Shown: positions 50,033-58,646, counted from the stretch's first letter. The stretch: DNA of 64,000 nt from Pseudomonas benzenivorans (GCF_024397895.1 NZ_CP073346.1:3224001-3288000), one strand, 5' to 3'. A program made the numbers and translations. The notes: generated from the sequence alone by a model not told the origin.

Positions 50033-50773
50033 CTATCCGATCCTGCCCAGCGCCGGAAACACCCGCAGAAACCAGTAGGACAAGGCCGCCAGTTGACCGG
50101 TGATCATGGCCAGTCCCATGAAAATCAGGATGACACCCGCTCCTAGATGGATGGCCCGACTCCAGCGCCGCAGCCGTTTCAGGTGCGCCAGGAAATGGTT
50201 GATGAACAGGGCGCTCAGCAGGAACGGCACGCCCAGACCCAGTGAGTAGATGGACAACAGCGCGATGCCATCAACCCTGGTTCTGGAGGCGCTGATCGTC
50301 AGGATGCTGCCCAGGATAGGGCCGATGCAGGGCGTCCAGCCGAAGGCGAACGCTGCGCCCAGGGCATAGGTAGCCACAGGACCTAGCCTGGCATTGAAGC
50401 GATGGACCAGGCGTACATCCAGATGCAGCCAGCGCGGGTTGATCAGGCCGGTCATGAACAGGCCAAAGGCGATCACGATGGCGCCGCCGATAAGGTTTGT
50501 CTGCTGCTGATAGGTCAGCAGCAGCTTGCTCAGCGCGCTGGCGCTGGCACCCAGTACGACGAACACAGTTGAGAAACCGAGTACGAAGGTCAGGCTCATG
50601 CCGACTACGGCGATACGTTCGCGCCGGTTTTGCATGGATTGCAGCTCGTCCACCGAGCGGCCCGCGATAAACGACAGGTAGCCGGGCACCAGTGGCAGCA
50701 CGCAGGGGGAAATGAAGGAGATCATCCCGGCCGCAAAGGCGCTCAGGATGCCGATATCGCTTAGCGTCGGCAC
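50033..50773 (-). CDS. CcdA/DsbD-type thiol-redox membrane protein
   Basis: A 246-residue six-helix membrane protein with the two redox cysteines in ISPCVLPLVPGYLS and GWTPCIGPILG. CcdA proteins pass electrons from cytoplasmic thioredoxin to periplasmic partners. The stop lies 3 bases after the upstream TlpA gene, so they form an electron-transfer pair. Confidence 0.88.
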   Translation of the reverse strand: MPTLSDIGILSAFAAGMISFISPCVLPLVPGYLSFIAGRSVDELQSMQNRRERIAVVGMSLTFVLGFSTVFVVLGASASALSKLLLTYQQQTNLIGGAIVIAFGLFMTGLINPRWLHLDVRLVHRFNARLGPVATYALGAAFAFGWTPCIGPILGSILTISASRTRVDGIALLSIYSLGLGVPFLLSALFINHFLAHLKRLRRWSRAIHLGAGVILIFMGLAMITGQLAALSYWFLRVFPALGRIG

Positions 50774-50776
50774 CGC

Positions 50777-51367
50777 TCAGCCCCCCTGGGGCGTGCCGAT
50801 GAGTTCGCGCAGGTACTCGATGACCTCGGGATGGTCCCATTCGGCAGCGCCCAGTTTCCTGCCCAGCTCCCGGCCATGACGGTCGAGCAGTAGGGTGGCG
50901 GGCAGACCGAAGGCGCCGAGGCTGCCGATGGCCCGGGCACTCGCGTCGATATAGAGCTCGAGGTGCTGGATGCCGATTTCCGCGTAGAAGTCCCGCACCA
51001 CCTGTTCCCCGTCCGGGTCGACCGAGAGGGCCAGCACCTGGAAATCGGCGCCGCCGAGTTGCCCCTGCAACCGATCCAGGGTCGGCATCTCCTCACGGCA
51101 TGGGCCGCACCAGGTGGCCCAGAGATTGAGCAGGACAATCCGGCCCTTGAAGTCGCTGAGGGTGCGAGGCTTGCCCTGGCTATCGGTAAATTCGACTTCG
51201 GCTACGGTCTTCGGCTCGGGCCAGATCGTTAGGTCGGCAGGGGGCGCGGCCGCAGCGGTCTGCAGGAATAGGAGCAGCAGGCCGGCCATAGCCAGGGGCC
51301 AAGCCCGGCTTGGCGCCGGGCATTCAGCCGGAGCGAGCGTACTCGGGGTAGGTGTATGCCAGTCCAT
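50777..51367 (-). CDS. TlpA/ResA-family periplasmic thioredoxin
   Basis: A 196-residue membrane-anchored thioredoxin with a hydrophobic segment near 24-40 and active site LWATWCGPCREEMP, then LPATLLLDRHG. ATG 51367 has GAGGG at a good distance. It would be reduced by the adjacent CcdA and may keep copper-site or cytochrome thiols reduced. Confidence 0.85.
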   Translation of the reverse strand: MDWHTPTPSTLAPAECPAPSRAWPLAMAGLLLLFLQTAAAAPPADLTIWPEPKTVAEVEFTDSQGKPRTLSDFKGRIVLLNLWATWCGPCREEMPTLDRLQGQLGGADFQVLALSVDPDGEQVVRDFYAEIGIQHLELYIDASARAIGSLGAFGLPATLLLDRHGRELGRKLGAAEWDHPEVIEYLRELIGTPQGG

Positions 51368-51484
51368 GCTTTGCCCTCGTCGCGTCATGCCGCGGCGGAA
51401 TGGCGGCAGCAGCTGCGCAAGACGGTCTAGCCTTCAGTGTAGTCAACTGGCCCCGGGCACTGTTGAGCGGCGGGGCGCGATTGC

Positions 51485-51952
51485 CTAGTTCGCCGGATAT
51501 TCGGCGACAACCTGGTCAGTGCCCGCCTGGGTCAGTCCGATCACCTGGTAGGCCTGCTGCTTGCCGCCGACCTCCATGCCCGGTGAACCGGCCGGCATGC
51601 CCGGCACGGCGATGCCGAGCAGATCGGTGCGCTGGCTCAGTTCGATGATCTGCGCCGCCGGCACATGGCCCTCGACGAACTTGCCGTCGATCACCGCCGT
51701 GTGGCAGGCGGCCAGGCGGGGTGCCACGCCGAGGCGCTGCTTGACGGCGGGCATGTCGGATTCGACATGGTCGATGACCTTGAAGCCGTTGTCTTGCAGA
51801 TGCGCGACCCATTTCTTGCAGCAGCCACAGTTGGCGTCGCGGTGCACGTCGATGGTCAGCGGCTCGGCGGCCTGCGCCGCGGCGGCGAACAGCAGGGCGG
51901 CCAAGGCGCTGGCCTGAATGCCGGCTCGGTAGAGGTTGGATTTAGTGGGCAT
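51485..51952 (-). CDS. copG: DUF411 metal-binding protein, CopG-like
   Basis: A 155-residue secreted DUF411 protein. The metal motif DANCGCCKKWVAHLQ holds CxCC, and further ligands lie in AACHTAVIDGKFVEGHVP. CopG-type proteins carry a Cys-rich copper site linked to periplasmic copper redox. ATG 51952 lies inside the end of the upstream cytochrome gene with AAGGA eight bases ahead. Confidence 0.82.
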   Translation of the reverse strand: MPTKSNLYRAGIQASALAALLFAAAAQAAEPLTIDVHRDANCGCCKKWVAHLQDNGFKVIDHVESDMPAVKQRLGVAPRLAACHTAVIDGKFVEGHVPAAQIIELSQRTDLLGIAVPGMPAGSPGMEVGGKQQAYQVIGLTQAGTDQVVAEYPAN

Positions 51953-52697
51953 GCACATGTTCCTTGCCATCGGCGTGGAGGTGGGTCGTGGTTGCTGGCT
52001 TTGGCACCTCGGCAGCTATCTTGGTGTCGTGGTGGCTGGCGCCGGGCATCTCGCCGGCATGGTGGTCATCCTCGGCCTGATCGTGATGGCTCATGTCGGC
52101 CATTTCGCCGGCGTGGTGATCGTCGCTGGCGCCGCCATGCTGTCCTTCATGGTCGTGCATGTCGGATTCACCGCCGCCGTGCTGGTGGCCGCCGCTGGAG
52201 GCGACCAAGGCGCGGTATTGCCGGGCGTCCATCTCCGGCAGCTGCTGCAGGAAGGCGACCATGCCCCAGATGTAGGGGTCGTCCATGCTCTTGCCCCAGG
52301 CCGGCATGCCGCTGGCCTTGATGCCGTGCTTGATGGTCCAGAAGGTGGCCGCCGGCTTGCCCTTGTCGCCGACCTCGGTCAGGTTTGGCGGCTCTGGGTA
52401 GAGCGCTTGGCTCAACTCGGTTTCGGCGATGCCCGGGGCCAGGTGGCAGCCAACGCACATGGCGTTGTAGTTGCCGGCGCCGGCGCGGATCAGCTCCTGA
52501 TCGTTCAGGTCGGGCACCGGGATATTGCGTGAGCGCACTTCGATGGAGCGTTCCCGGGCCATGGTCAGAAAGGCGTGGACGATGGGCAGGTGCGGGTCGT
52601 CGGCGCCGACGTTGACCAGGCCGAAGTAGGCGCCGGTGGTGACTGCGGCGCTGCCGACGATGCTGGCGGCGACCAGGGTCGTGATTGTTCTCTTCAT
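51942..52697 (-). CDS. c-type cytochrome with His/Asp/Met-rich tail
   Basis: A 251-residue protein. It has an N-terminal signal/anchor and a mono-haem cytochrome c domain (CVGCH at residues 81-85, distal Met in GMPAWG). The 75-residue hydrophilic tail is crowded with metal ligands (SDDHHAGEMADMSHHDQAED, then DDHHAGEMPGASHHD and HLHADGKEHVHAH). It sits between CopB and CopG and probably binds copper; electron-transfer partner is unknown. Confidence 0.82.
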   Translation of the reverse strand: MKRTITTLVAASIVGSAAVTTGAYFGLVNVGADDPHLPIVHAFLTMARERSIEVRSRNIPVPDLNDQELIRAGAGNYNAMCVGCHLAPGIAETELSQALYPEPPNLTEVGDKGKPAATFWTIKHGIKASGMPAWGKSMDDPYIWGMVAFLQQLPEMDARQYRALVASSGGHQHGGGESDMHDHEGQHGGASDDHHAGEMADMSHHDQAEDDHHAGEMPGASHHDTKIAAEVPKPATTTHLHADGKEHVHAH

Positions 52698-52706
52698 CTC
52701 AGCTCC

Positions 52707-53882
52707 CTAGAACCACAGCCGGATGCCGGCGACCAGGCGCGCCTCGCTGGCGTCGCCGCCTTCCTCGCGGACCATATCGGCGGTATTGCCGTAGGCGCGG
52801 TTCCAGGTGACGCCAACGTAGGGGGCGAACTCGCGGCGGATCTCGTAGCGCAGGCGCAAGCCGACTTCGCTGTTGGCCAGGCCGGAGCCGACGCCGCGCT
52901 CGTGGTCGTTCTTGCCGTAGAAGTTCAGCTCGGCGGTGGGCTGCAGGATCAGGCGGTTGGTCAGCAGCATGTCGTAGTCGCCCTCCAGGCGCAGGGCGCT
53001 CTGTCCTTGCTCGCCGACGAAGCCGGTGGCCTCGAATTCCAGGCCGTACAGGGGCATGCCCTGGATGCCGAAGGCGCCCCAGGTCTGCGGTGAGCCTGGC
53101 TTGAAGTCCTGGCGCACGCCGCCGACCAGCTCCCACCAGGGGCCGATGGCATGGCCCCAGAGCGCCTGCAGCTCGGCCTCCTCGGTCATGCCATTGGTTC
53201 GCTCACCCTCCGAGCGCAGCCACAGGCGGTCGATGTCGCCGCCGATCCAGGCGGCGGCATCCCAGCTCAGCACGCTGCCTTCGTCGGCGTTCTGGTACTC
53301 CAGTTGTTCGAACAGCAGGAACCAGCTGAGCATCTTGTCGTGCACGGCATGACCGGGCAGCGGCGGGAACGCGGCGGCGCGGTCGGCATCGGTGAGCACC
53401 GGGACCGGCGTGCGACTGCTCGTGGTGGGCGTCGGCGCGCTGCTAGCCGGGGCTGCGGCGCCGTGGCCCATCTGGCTGTGGTCCATGGCCTTAGGCTGCT
53501 GGGGTGCCGGCTGCACGCTGCCGTGGCCCATGGCCCCGTGGTCCATCTGGCTGTGGTCCATGGCCTTAGGCTGCTGGGGTGCCGGCTGTACGCTGCCATG
53601 GCCCATGGCCCCATGGTCCATCTGGCTGTGGTCCATGGCCTTAGGCGGCTGGGGTGCCGGCTGCACGCTGCCGTGGCCCATGGCTCCATGGTCCATCTGG
53701 CTGTGATCCATGGCTTTGGGCTGCTTGGGCGATGACTGAGCGCTGCCGTGGCCCATGGCCGAATGATCCATCTGCGCGTGATCCATCTGCTCGGCGGCGC
53801 TGGCCATGCCGGCGCCGGTCACGCCCAGGGCGAGCGCCAGGGCGCCGCCGAGCCGTCTTGCTGTGTTCAATGAGTGGTTCAT
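52707..53882 (-). CDS. copB: copper resistance outer membrane protein CopB
   Basis: A 391-residue CopB. The signal peptide is followed by four 25-residue metal-binding repeats (residues 33-132, unit [14 protein letters not shown] plus [11 protein letters not shown]) and then a CopB barrel ([20 protein letters not shown], ending GIRLWF). It sequesters or exports copper at the outer membrane in CopABCD systems. It is 13 bases downstream of copA. Confidence 0.93.
   Translation of the reverse strand: MNHSLNTARRLGGALALALGVTGAGMASAAEQMDHAQMDHSAMGHGSAQSSPKQPKAMDHSQMDHGAMGHGSVQPAPQPPKAMDHSQMDHGAMGHGSVQPAPQQPKAMDHSQMDHGAMGHGSVQPAPQQPKAMDHSQMGHGAAAPASSAPTPTTSSRTPVPVLTDADRAAAFPPLPGHAVHDKMLSWFLLFEQLEYQNADEGSVLSWDAAAWIGGDIDRLWLRSEGERTNGMTEEAELQALWGHAIGPWWELVGGVRQDFKPGSPQTWGAFGIQGMPLYGLEFEATGFVGEQGQSALRLEGDYDMLLTNRLILQPTAELNFYGKNDHERGVGSGLANSEVGLRLRYEIRREFAPYVGVTWNRAYGNTADMVREEGGDASEARLVAGIRLWF
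53487..53786 (-). repeat. four 75-base tandem repeats in copB
   Basis: Four 75-base units (25 codons each) plus a partial fifth encode [18 protein letters not shown] blocks. The central copies are almost identical in DNA, implying recent duplication or homogenisation. Confidence 0.92.
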
Positions 53883-53894
53883 CTCTCGCTTTCC

Positions 53895-55649
53895 TTACTC
53901 GTCCACGCGCACTTCACGGAACATGCCCATTTCCATGTGCAGCAGCAGGTGGCAGTGGTAGGCCCAGCGGCCCAGTGCGTCGGCGGTGACCCGGTAGCTG
54001 CGCTTGGAGCCGGGCGGCATGTCGATGGTGTGCTTGCGCACCCGGAAGTTGCCGTTGTCGTCTTCCAGGTCGCTCCACATGCCGTGCAGGTGGATGGGGT
54101 GGGTCATCATGGTGTCGTTGACCAGGGTGATGCGCAGCCGCTCGCCGTACTTGAGACGCAGCGGCTCGGCGTCGGAGAACTTGATGCCGTCGAACGACCA
54201 GGCGAACTTCTCCATGTGCCCGGTCAGGTGCAGCTCGATGGTACGGCTGGGCTCGCGGCCGTCCGGGTCGGGGAAGGTGCTCTTCAGGTCGGCGTAGGTC
54301 AGTACCCGCCGCCCGTTGTCGCGCAGGCCCATGCCCGGGTCGTCGAGCTTGGAGGTGGGCATCATGGTCTGCATGTCGACCAGCGGATTGTTGGTTTCGG
54401 AGGCCGGGTGGGATTGCATCTGCCCGCCCATGGCGGCCATGCCTGCCATCTGGCTGTGGTCCATGCCGGCCATGCTGCCATGGTCCATTCCGGCCATCTG
54501 GCTATGGTCCATGCCAGCCATGCTGCCGTGATCCATGCCCATGTCGTCCATGCCGATCAGCGGGCGTGGGTCGACCTCGGGCACCGGGGCGCTCAGGCCT
54601 TCGCGCACGGCCAGGGTGCCGCGGGCGTAGCCGGTGCGGTCCATGGACTGGGCGAAGATGGTGTAGGCCTCGGCGCTGGCCGGCTCGACTATCACGTCAT
54701 AGGTTTCCGCCACGGCGATGCGCAGTTCGTCGACGCTGACCGGCTCCACGTGCAGCCCGTCGGCGGCCACCACGGTCATCTTCAGGCCGGGGATGCGCAC
54801 GTCGAAATAGCTCATGGCCGAGCCGTTGATGAAGCGCAGGCGCAGTTTCTCGCCCGGCTTGAACAGGCCTGTCCAGTTGCCATTGGGCGCCTGGCCGTTC
54901 ATCAGGTAGGTGTAGGTATAACCGCTGACATCGGCCAGGTCGGTGGGGCTCATCTTCATCTCGGCCCACATCTTGCGGTCGGCCACCGCGGCCGCCCAAC
55001 CCTGCTCGCTGACGTCGTCGATGAAGTCACCGACCGTGCGCTTGTGGAAGTTGTAGTAGTCCGACTGCTTCTTCAGCTTGGCCATCAAGCGATTCGGGTC
55101 TTCATCGGTCCAGTCGGTGAGCATCACCACGTAGTCGCGGTCGTACTGGAAGGGTTCCGGCTCCTTGGCGTCGATGACGATAGCCCCATAGACCCCGGCC
55201 TGCTCCTGCAGCCCCGAGTGGCTGTGGTACCAGTAGGTGCCGTTCTGCTGCACCTTGAACCGGTACTCGTACATGCCATCGGGTGCGATGCCGTGGAAGC
55301 TCAGGCCCGGCACGCCATCCATGTTGGCCGGCAGGATGATGCCGTGCCAGTGGATCGAGGTGTCTTCGCTCAGGCGGTTGCGCACCCGCAGGGTCACGGT
55401 GTCGCCTTCGCGCCAGTGCAGGATGGGGCCCGGCAAGCTGCCGTTGATGGTCATCGCGGTGCGGGCCTTGCCGGTGATGTTCACCGGGCTCTCGCCGATG
55501 AACAGCTCGAAGTCGGTGCCCGCCAGCACGGTCGGCTGGCCAGGGCTGGTGACGGCCCACACCGGTGTGCGCCACAGGCCCAGTCCGGCCAGCAGGCCGC
55601 CGGCGGTCAGGCCTTTGACGAATGTTCGCCTCGAGGTTTTCGCTTGCAT
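53895..55649 (-). CDS. copA: copper resistance multicopper oxidase CopA
   Basis: A 584-residue CopA. A Tat signal ([13 protein letters not shown]) leads to three cupredoxin domains with copper ligands [23 protein letters not shown] and [13 protein letters not shown] Met/His-rich insertion near residues 385-420 alternates MDHGSMAG and MDHSQMAG. It oxidises Cu(I) in the periplasm. ATG 55649 follows AGGA; an upstream TTG is less likely. Confidence 0.95.
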   Translation of the reverse strand: MQAKTSRRTFVKGLTAGGLLAGLGLWRTPVWAVTSPGQPTVLAGTDFELFIGESPVNITGKARTAMTINGSLPGPILHWREGDTVTLRVRNRLSEDTSIHWHGIILPANMDGVPGLSFHGIAPDGMYEYRFKVQQNGTYWYHSHSGLQEQAGVYGAIVIDAKEPEPFQYDRDYVVMLTDWTDEDPNRLMAKLKKQSDYYNFHKRTVGDFIDDVSEQGWAAAVADRKMWAEMKMSPTDLADVSGYTYTYLMNGQAPNGNWTGLFKPGEKLRLRFINGSAMSYFDVRIPGLKMTVVAADGLHVEPVSVDELRIAVAETYDVIVEPASAEAYTIFAQSMDRTGYARGTLAVREGLSAPVPEVDPRPLIGMDDMGMDHGSMAGMDHSQMAGMDHGSMAGMDHSQMAGMAAMGGQMQSHPASETNNPLVDMQTMMPTSKLDDPGMGLRDNGRRVLTYADLKSTFPDPDGREPSRTIELHLTGHMEKFAWSFDGIKFSDAEPLRLKYGERLRITLVNDTMMTHPIHLHGMWSDLEDDNGNFRVRKHTIDMPPGSKRSYRVTADALGRWAYHCHLLLHMEMGMFREVRVDE

Positions 55650-55812
55650 GTCATTCCTGTCCAATCGTTCGCGGTAAACCGGTGCTGGTGCGCAATTGCC
55701 TGCAGGCTAGAGGCAGCAGCCGAGCCAGGTGGGGCTGTTGACGCGCTGCCCCACGCTGCTCCGGGTTGCGTCAGTGATGTTGAGAAAGTGCCATAGTCCA
55801 ACCTTCAGGGCG

Positions 55813-55828
55813 ATTACATTTCTGTAAG
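55813..55828. promoter_or_regulatory. CopR box upstream of copA
   Basis: ATTACATTTCTGTAAG, an imperfect ATTAC-N6-GTAAG dyad typical of CopR/CusR-type operators, 164 bases before the copA ATG and just past the small gene at 55847. Confidence 0.75.
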
Positions 55829-55846
55829 GTTGGTCGACGGAGCCGA

Positions 55847-56044
55847 TCAGCACTTGGCGTGTTCGGCCTTTTTCGTCTTGCTTTCGGCCATCGGTGTTGC
55901 GCTCTTCTGCTGCTGGGCAACCTGCGTCGAGACCGCTTCAGCCGACTGCATGCGGGCGAAGGTACGGTCGCCGCCGCCCTCGGCCATGGCCAGGGAGGAA
56001 AGGCTCAGGGCCGCGATGGCGAAGAGGGTTTTCAGCGTGTTCAT
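55847..56044 (-). CDS. small secreted protein, PtrA-like
   Basis: A 65-residue protein with a clear signal peptide (MNTLKTLFAIAALSLSSLAMA) and a short mature part, Gln/Ser/Lys-rich, ending EHAKC. It resembles copper-induced PtrA-type proteins regulated by CopRS in Pseudomonas by size, context and leader; similarity is weak. The single terminal Cys could bind metal. Confidence 0.6.
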   Translation of the reverse strand: MNTLKTLFAIAALSLSSLAMAEGGGDRTFARMQSAEAVSTQVAQQQKSATPMAESKTKKAEHAKC

Positions 56045-56163
56045 GTGGATATCCTCAGTAGCGTTGTGTCGGACCGCCGAGCACTGTGTGCACGATCTGC
56101 GGGGTGAGCTTCAGGCTCGAGCCCACCTTAGCCGGCAGCGCCTGTCAGTCCGCTGAGGTAGAC

Positions 56164-56180
56164 ATTACGGTTCTGTCAGG
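56164..56180. promoter_or_regulatory. CopR-like box upstream of the small secreted gene
   Basis: ATTACGGTTCTGTCAGG is a weaker match to the ATTAC-N6-GTAAG operator. It lies 120 bases before the small gene on the minus strand and 155 bases before the bufferin-like gene on the plus strand. Confidence 0.55.
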
Positions 56181-56334
56181 ATGCGTTTTAATTCTTGAAG
56201 GCCCTCCGCTCGTCTCTGTACTGTCATGCTCATGCCTCTCTGGCATATCAGGCAGCGATGCCTGGGTTTCTTTCGGTTGGTTCGGCGAGTGCCGATGCCG
56301 ACCTCAACGCCAAGCACTCAAGAGAGATAACGAT

Positions 56335-56595
56335 ATGTCGAACAAATCTACCGCCAGCACCGGCGCGGCACTGGCACTGGCTGCCGCCAGCCTCTTCAGC
56401 ACCCTGCCGGCACAAGCGACTGAGCAGGCGCAGACCGCCGAGGTGCAGTGCTTCGGCGTCAACGCCTGCAAAGGCCAGAACGACTGCATGACCGCCACCA
56501 ATGCCTGCAAGGGGCAAGGCGCCTGCAAGGGCCAGGGTTATCAGCTGATGACCCAGGCCAAGTGCGATGAAGCCGGTGGCAAGGCTGGCGAGTGA
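56335..56595 (+). CDS. bufferin-like Cys-rich periplasmic peptide (BufA2 type)
   Basis: An 86-residue secreted protein with signal peptide cleaved near LPAQATEQ. The mature part has five regularly spaced Cys units: [26 protein letters not shown] and KCDEAGG. This matches BufA2-type metallophores, post-translationally modified peptides that buffer copper. The usual maturation partners BufB (DUF692) and BufC are not next to it. AGAGAG precedes the ATG. Confidence 0.72.
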   Translation: MSNKSTASTGAALALAAASLFSTLPAQATEQAQTAEVQCFGVNACKGQNDCMTATNACKGQGACKGQGYQLMTQAKCDEAGGKAGE

Positions 56596-56674
56596 AGCCA
56601 GGCGGGGGAGTGCCAGTCACTCCCCCGGTCACGGGGCCGAACGGGCAGGCGCCATCCCCTGAACGGCATCCGCT

Positions 56675-56875
56675 TCAGGCGCTGAGCTGCGTGGGGTAGC
56701 CCAGGTCTTCGATCACCGCGCGGATATCCTCCTGGCTCTCGACGCTCGCCACCTTCACCTTGCCGGCCGCTCGATCCACTTCGACCTTGGCCTGGCTGTC
56801 CAGGGCCTGGATGGCCTTGGTGATCTTGCTGACACAGCTGCCGCAACCCATTCCGGAAACGTCTAGAGCGAACAT
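56675..56875 (-). CDS. copZ: copper chaperone CopZ
   Basis: A 66-residue HMA protein (MFALDVSGMGCGSCVSKITK) with the MxCxxC-type site GMGCGSC. It ferries Cu(I) in the cytoplasm. The upstream promoter is CueR-like. ATG 56875 gives the full domain; the longer frame upstream would overlap the promoter. Confidence 0.9.
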   Translation of the reverse strand: MFALDVSGMGCGSCVSKITKAIQALDSQAKVEVDRAAGKVKVASVESQEDIRAVIEDLGYPTQLSA

Positions 56876-56915
56876 AATCAGTCCTCGTGCTGTATGGCAC
56901 CATTGCCACGACCGC

Positions 56916-56946
56916 AGCATCGACCCTGACATCGTGGCAAGGTCAA
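56916..56946 (-). promoter_or_regulatory. CueR-type promoter of copZ
   Basis: On the minus strand TTGACC (-35) and GATGCT (-10) are 19 bases apart. The spacer starts TTGCCACGATGTCAGGGTC and contains the ACCTTGCC...GTCAGGGT dyad typical of CueR operators. The cueR gene is not in the window. Confidence 0.65.
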
Positions 56947-56964
56947 GCCCGGGCTAGCCGGGCA

Positions 56965-57780
56965 TCAGGGCGGGCCATTCTCTCTCAGGATTTCCAGGGC
57001 GCGCGCGAGGCTGGCGCGGGATAGCTCGCCCAGATGGTTGCCGACCTGGCGGCCCTCGGCGTCGTAGAACAGCGTGGTCGGCAGGGCCATGGAGCCGACC
57101 TGCTGGCCGAGGCGCCCGTCGCTGTCGAGCAGTACGTTGCGCAGCTGGAGGCCGCCGTGGTCGAGGAAGCGACGGATCTCGCCCGGCCCCTCGCCCTGGT
57201 TGACGAACAGGAAGGTCAGGGCCGGTTCCCGGGCTTGCGCCTCGGCCAGCACCGGCATTTCCCGCCGGCACGGCGGACACCAGGTCGCCCAGAGATTGAT
57301 CACCAGCGGTTTGCCCCGGTAGTCCTGCAGTGCGACCGGCGCGCCACTAATGTCGCGCAGCACCAGTTCGGGCAGGCGGGTGCCTTGTTCCAGTGCCTGC
57401 CAGGCGAGTGTGCCGATTCCCCAGCTCAGTACCCCGACGGCCAGCGCCACGCCGAGCGGCTTGCGCAGGCCACGGTCGCGCCAGGCCTGCCAGGCGCCCA
57501 GCATGAGCGCAGCGAGGACACCGGGCCAGGCGATGAAGCCGCCGTCACGGATGTCCACGACCTTCCACAGCGCGTCTCGGTAGTGCTCGATATAGCTCAC
57601 CACGAACGCCAGGCGGGCGACCAGCAGGGCCACCAGCAACAGCCGGAACACCTGTTGTTCCGGGTTGCGGCCGCTGGCGCGGCCAGCCCACCAGCCGCTA
57701 AGCGTCGCCAGCAGCAAGCTGCCGATCAGCAGCAGGTGGGGTACGCCCAGGGTCAGCGGGCCCAGGTTAACGGTTAACAC
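56965..57780 (-). CDS. TlpA-family thioredoxin fused to a membrane domain
   Basis: A 271-residue protein with three or four hydrophobic segments in residues 10-125 and a C-terminal TlpA-like thioredoxin domain (LWATWCPPCRREMPVLAEAQ). It starts at a GTG. The membrane part resembles a shortened Lgt-like domain (VDIRDGGFIAWPGVLA). It may deliver reducing power to periplasmic copper proteins; this is inferred from the neighbourhood. Confidence 0.72.
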   Translation of the reverse strand: MLTVNLGPLTLGVPHLLLIGSLLLATLSGWWAGRASGRNPEQQVFRLLLVALLVARLAFVVSYIEHYRDALWKVVDIRDGGFIAWPGVLAALMLGAWQAWRDRGLRKPLGVALAVGVLSWGIGTLAWQALEQGTRLPELVLRDISGAPVALQDYRGKPLVINLWATWCPPCRREMPVLAEAQAREPALTFLFVNQGEGPGEIRRFLDHGGLQLRNVLLDSDGRLGQQVGSMALPTTLFYDAEGRQVGNHLGELSRASLARALEILRENGPP

Positions 57781-57884
57781 GCGAGAGCCTCCCGGCTACC
57801 AGGATGAGATTGTGCGCGGGCGCGCTGCGCGAATTCCCTCGGGAGCGATAGGTAGCGGCGCTAGCTGCCAGGCCGTCAGGGTGT

Positions 57885-58100
57885 TCAGTCGCCCAGGCTA
57901 TCCTCTGCCTTGTCTCGGGGCCAGGTAGAGAGCGCCAGGAAATACAGGAGGATCAGGTTGACGAGCGGCACAATCATCAGCAGCCCCAGCCACTGCGAAT
58001 ACCCGGCCTTTTTGAAGATCAGACAGAATGGCAGGATGATCAGGGCGGCAAAGAGCAGCATCGTCAAAGGCCCGAGTGGCCACATCGTGGTGTCATGCAT
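57885..58100 (-). CDS. small two-helix membrane protein
   Basis: A 71-residue protein with hydrophobic segments near 8-28 and 38-55 (LGPLTMLLFAALIILPFCLIF-like and LGLLMIVPLVNLILLYFLAL-like). No domain is recognised with confidence. It lies in the copper cluster between the TlpA fusion and the DUF2933 gene. Confidence 0.55.
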   Translation of the reverse strand: MHDTTMWPLGPLTMLLFAALIILPFCLIFKKAGYSQWLGLLMIVPLVNLILLYFLALSTWPRDKAEDSLGD

Positions 58101-58200
58101 CGGTCGTCTCCGGGCTATGGGTTGATACATTGGTCGGGTGCAGGGGCGCCCGGCGTCCTCGATCAGTCGATGGCGACCTGCGGTAGGCGCAGGGCATGAC

Positions 58201-58452
58201 TCATTCCCTAGGCTCATGCCTGGTGCTGTCCGATTCGCCATGCTGATGGCGATGACCACCATGATGATGGCCGAACAGGTGCATCAGCGGGCATAGCAGC
58301 AGGATCAGGTAGGGCAGAAGCTGCGAGATATGCCCGTAGTGTTCCCGGGCCAGATAGAACAGGGCGATGGCCAGCAGCATCAGCACCACGCCGTTCCTGC
58401 TTTTCCAGAAAGGCGTCGTGGGGGCATCGGAGCGAGGTGGCGAGTGGGGCAT
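58201..58452 (-). CDS. DUF2933 small His-rich membrane protein
   Basis: An 83-residue protein with two hydrophobic segments and a His-rich end (LFGHHHGGHRHQHGESD). It fits DUF2933, which is common in copper and silver resistance clusters. It diverges from copR; the CopR box at 58569-58584 lies between them. Confidence 0.75.
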   Translation of the reverse strand: MPHSPPRSDAPTTPFWKSRNGVVLMLLAIALFYLAREHYGHISQLLPYLILLLCPLMHLFGHHHGGHRHQHGESDSTRHEPRE

Positions 58453-58568
58453 CAGGCGACTCCCGGGGCGAATTGGGCGCGGCAGGCGGCGCTCCGCGAA
58501 GGCAAGCGAACACTTGGACGCCTCATTCACAGCCTAGACAGTGCCCCTGTCAGGCAGCTGATACGGAG

Positions 58569-58584
58569 ATTACATTTGCGTAAG
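58569..58584. promoter_or_regulatory. CopR box between DUF2933 gene and copR
   Basis: ATTACATTTGCGTAAG, 14 of 16 identical to the box before copA, lies 63 bases before the copR ATG and 117 bases before the DUF2933 gene. It suggests autoregulation. Confidence 0.75.
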
Positions 58585-58646
58585 CTGCTGGTTGGTGTGG
58601 CCGATTCGCTGCACACTCGCCGTCTTAGCAACCCGGAAAATCGCCC

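Noticed and set aside
53874..55796. 640-codon open frame opposite copA
   Set aside because: It is antisense to a complete CopA with all copper ligands. Long antisense frames are expected in GC-rich DNA, and the translation ([14 protein letters not shown]) mirrors Met/His codons of copA.
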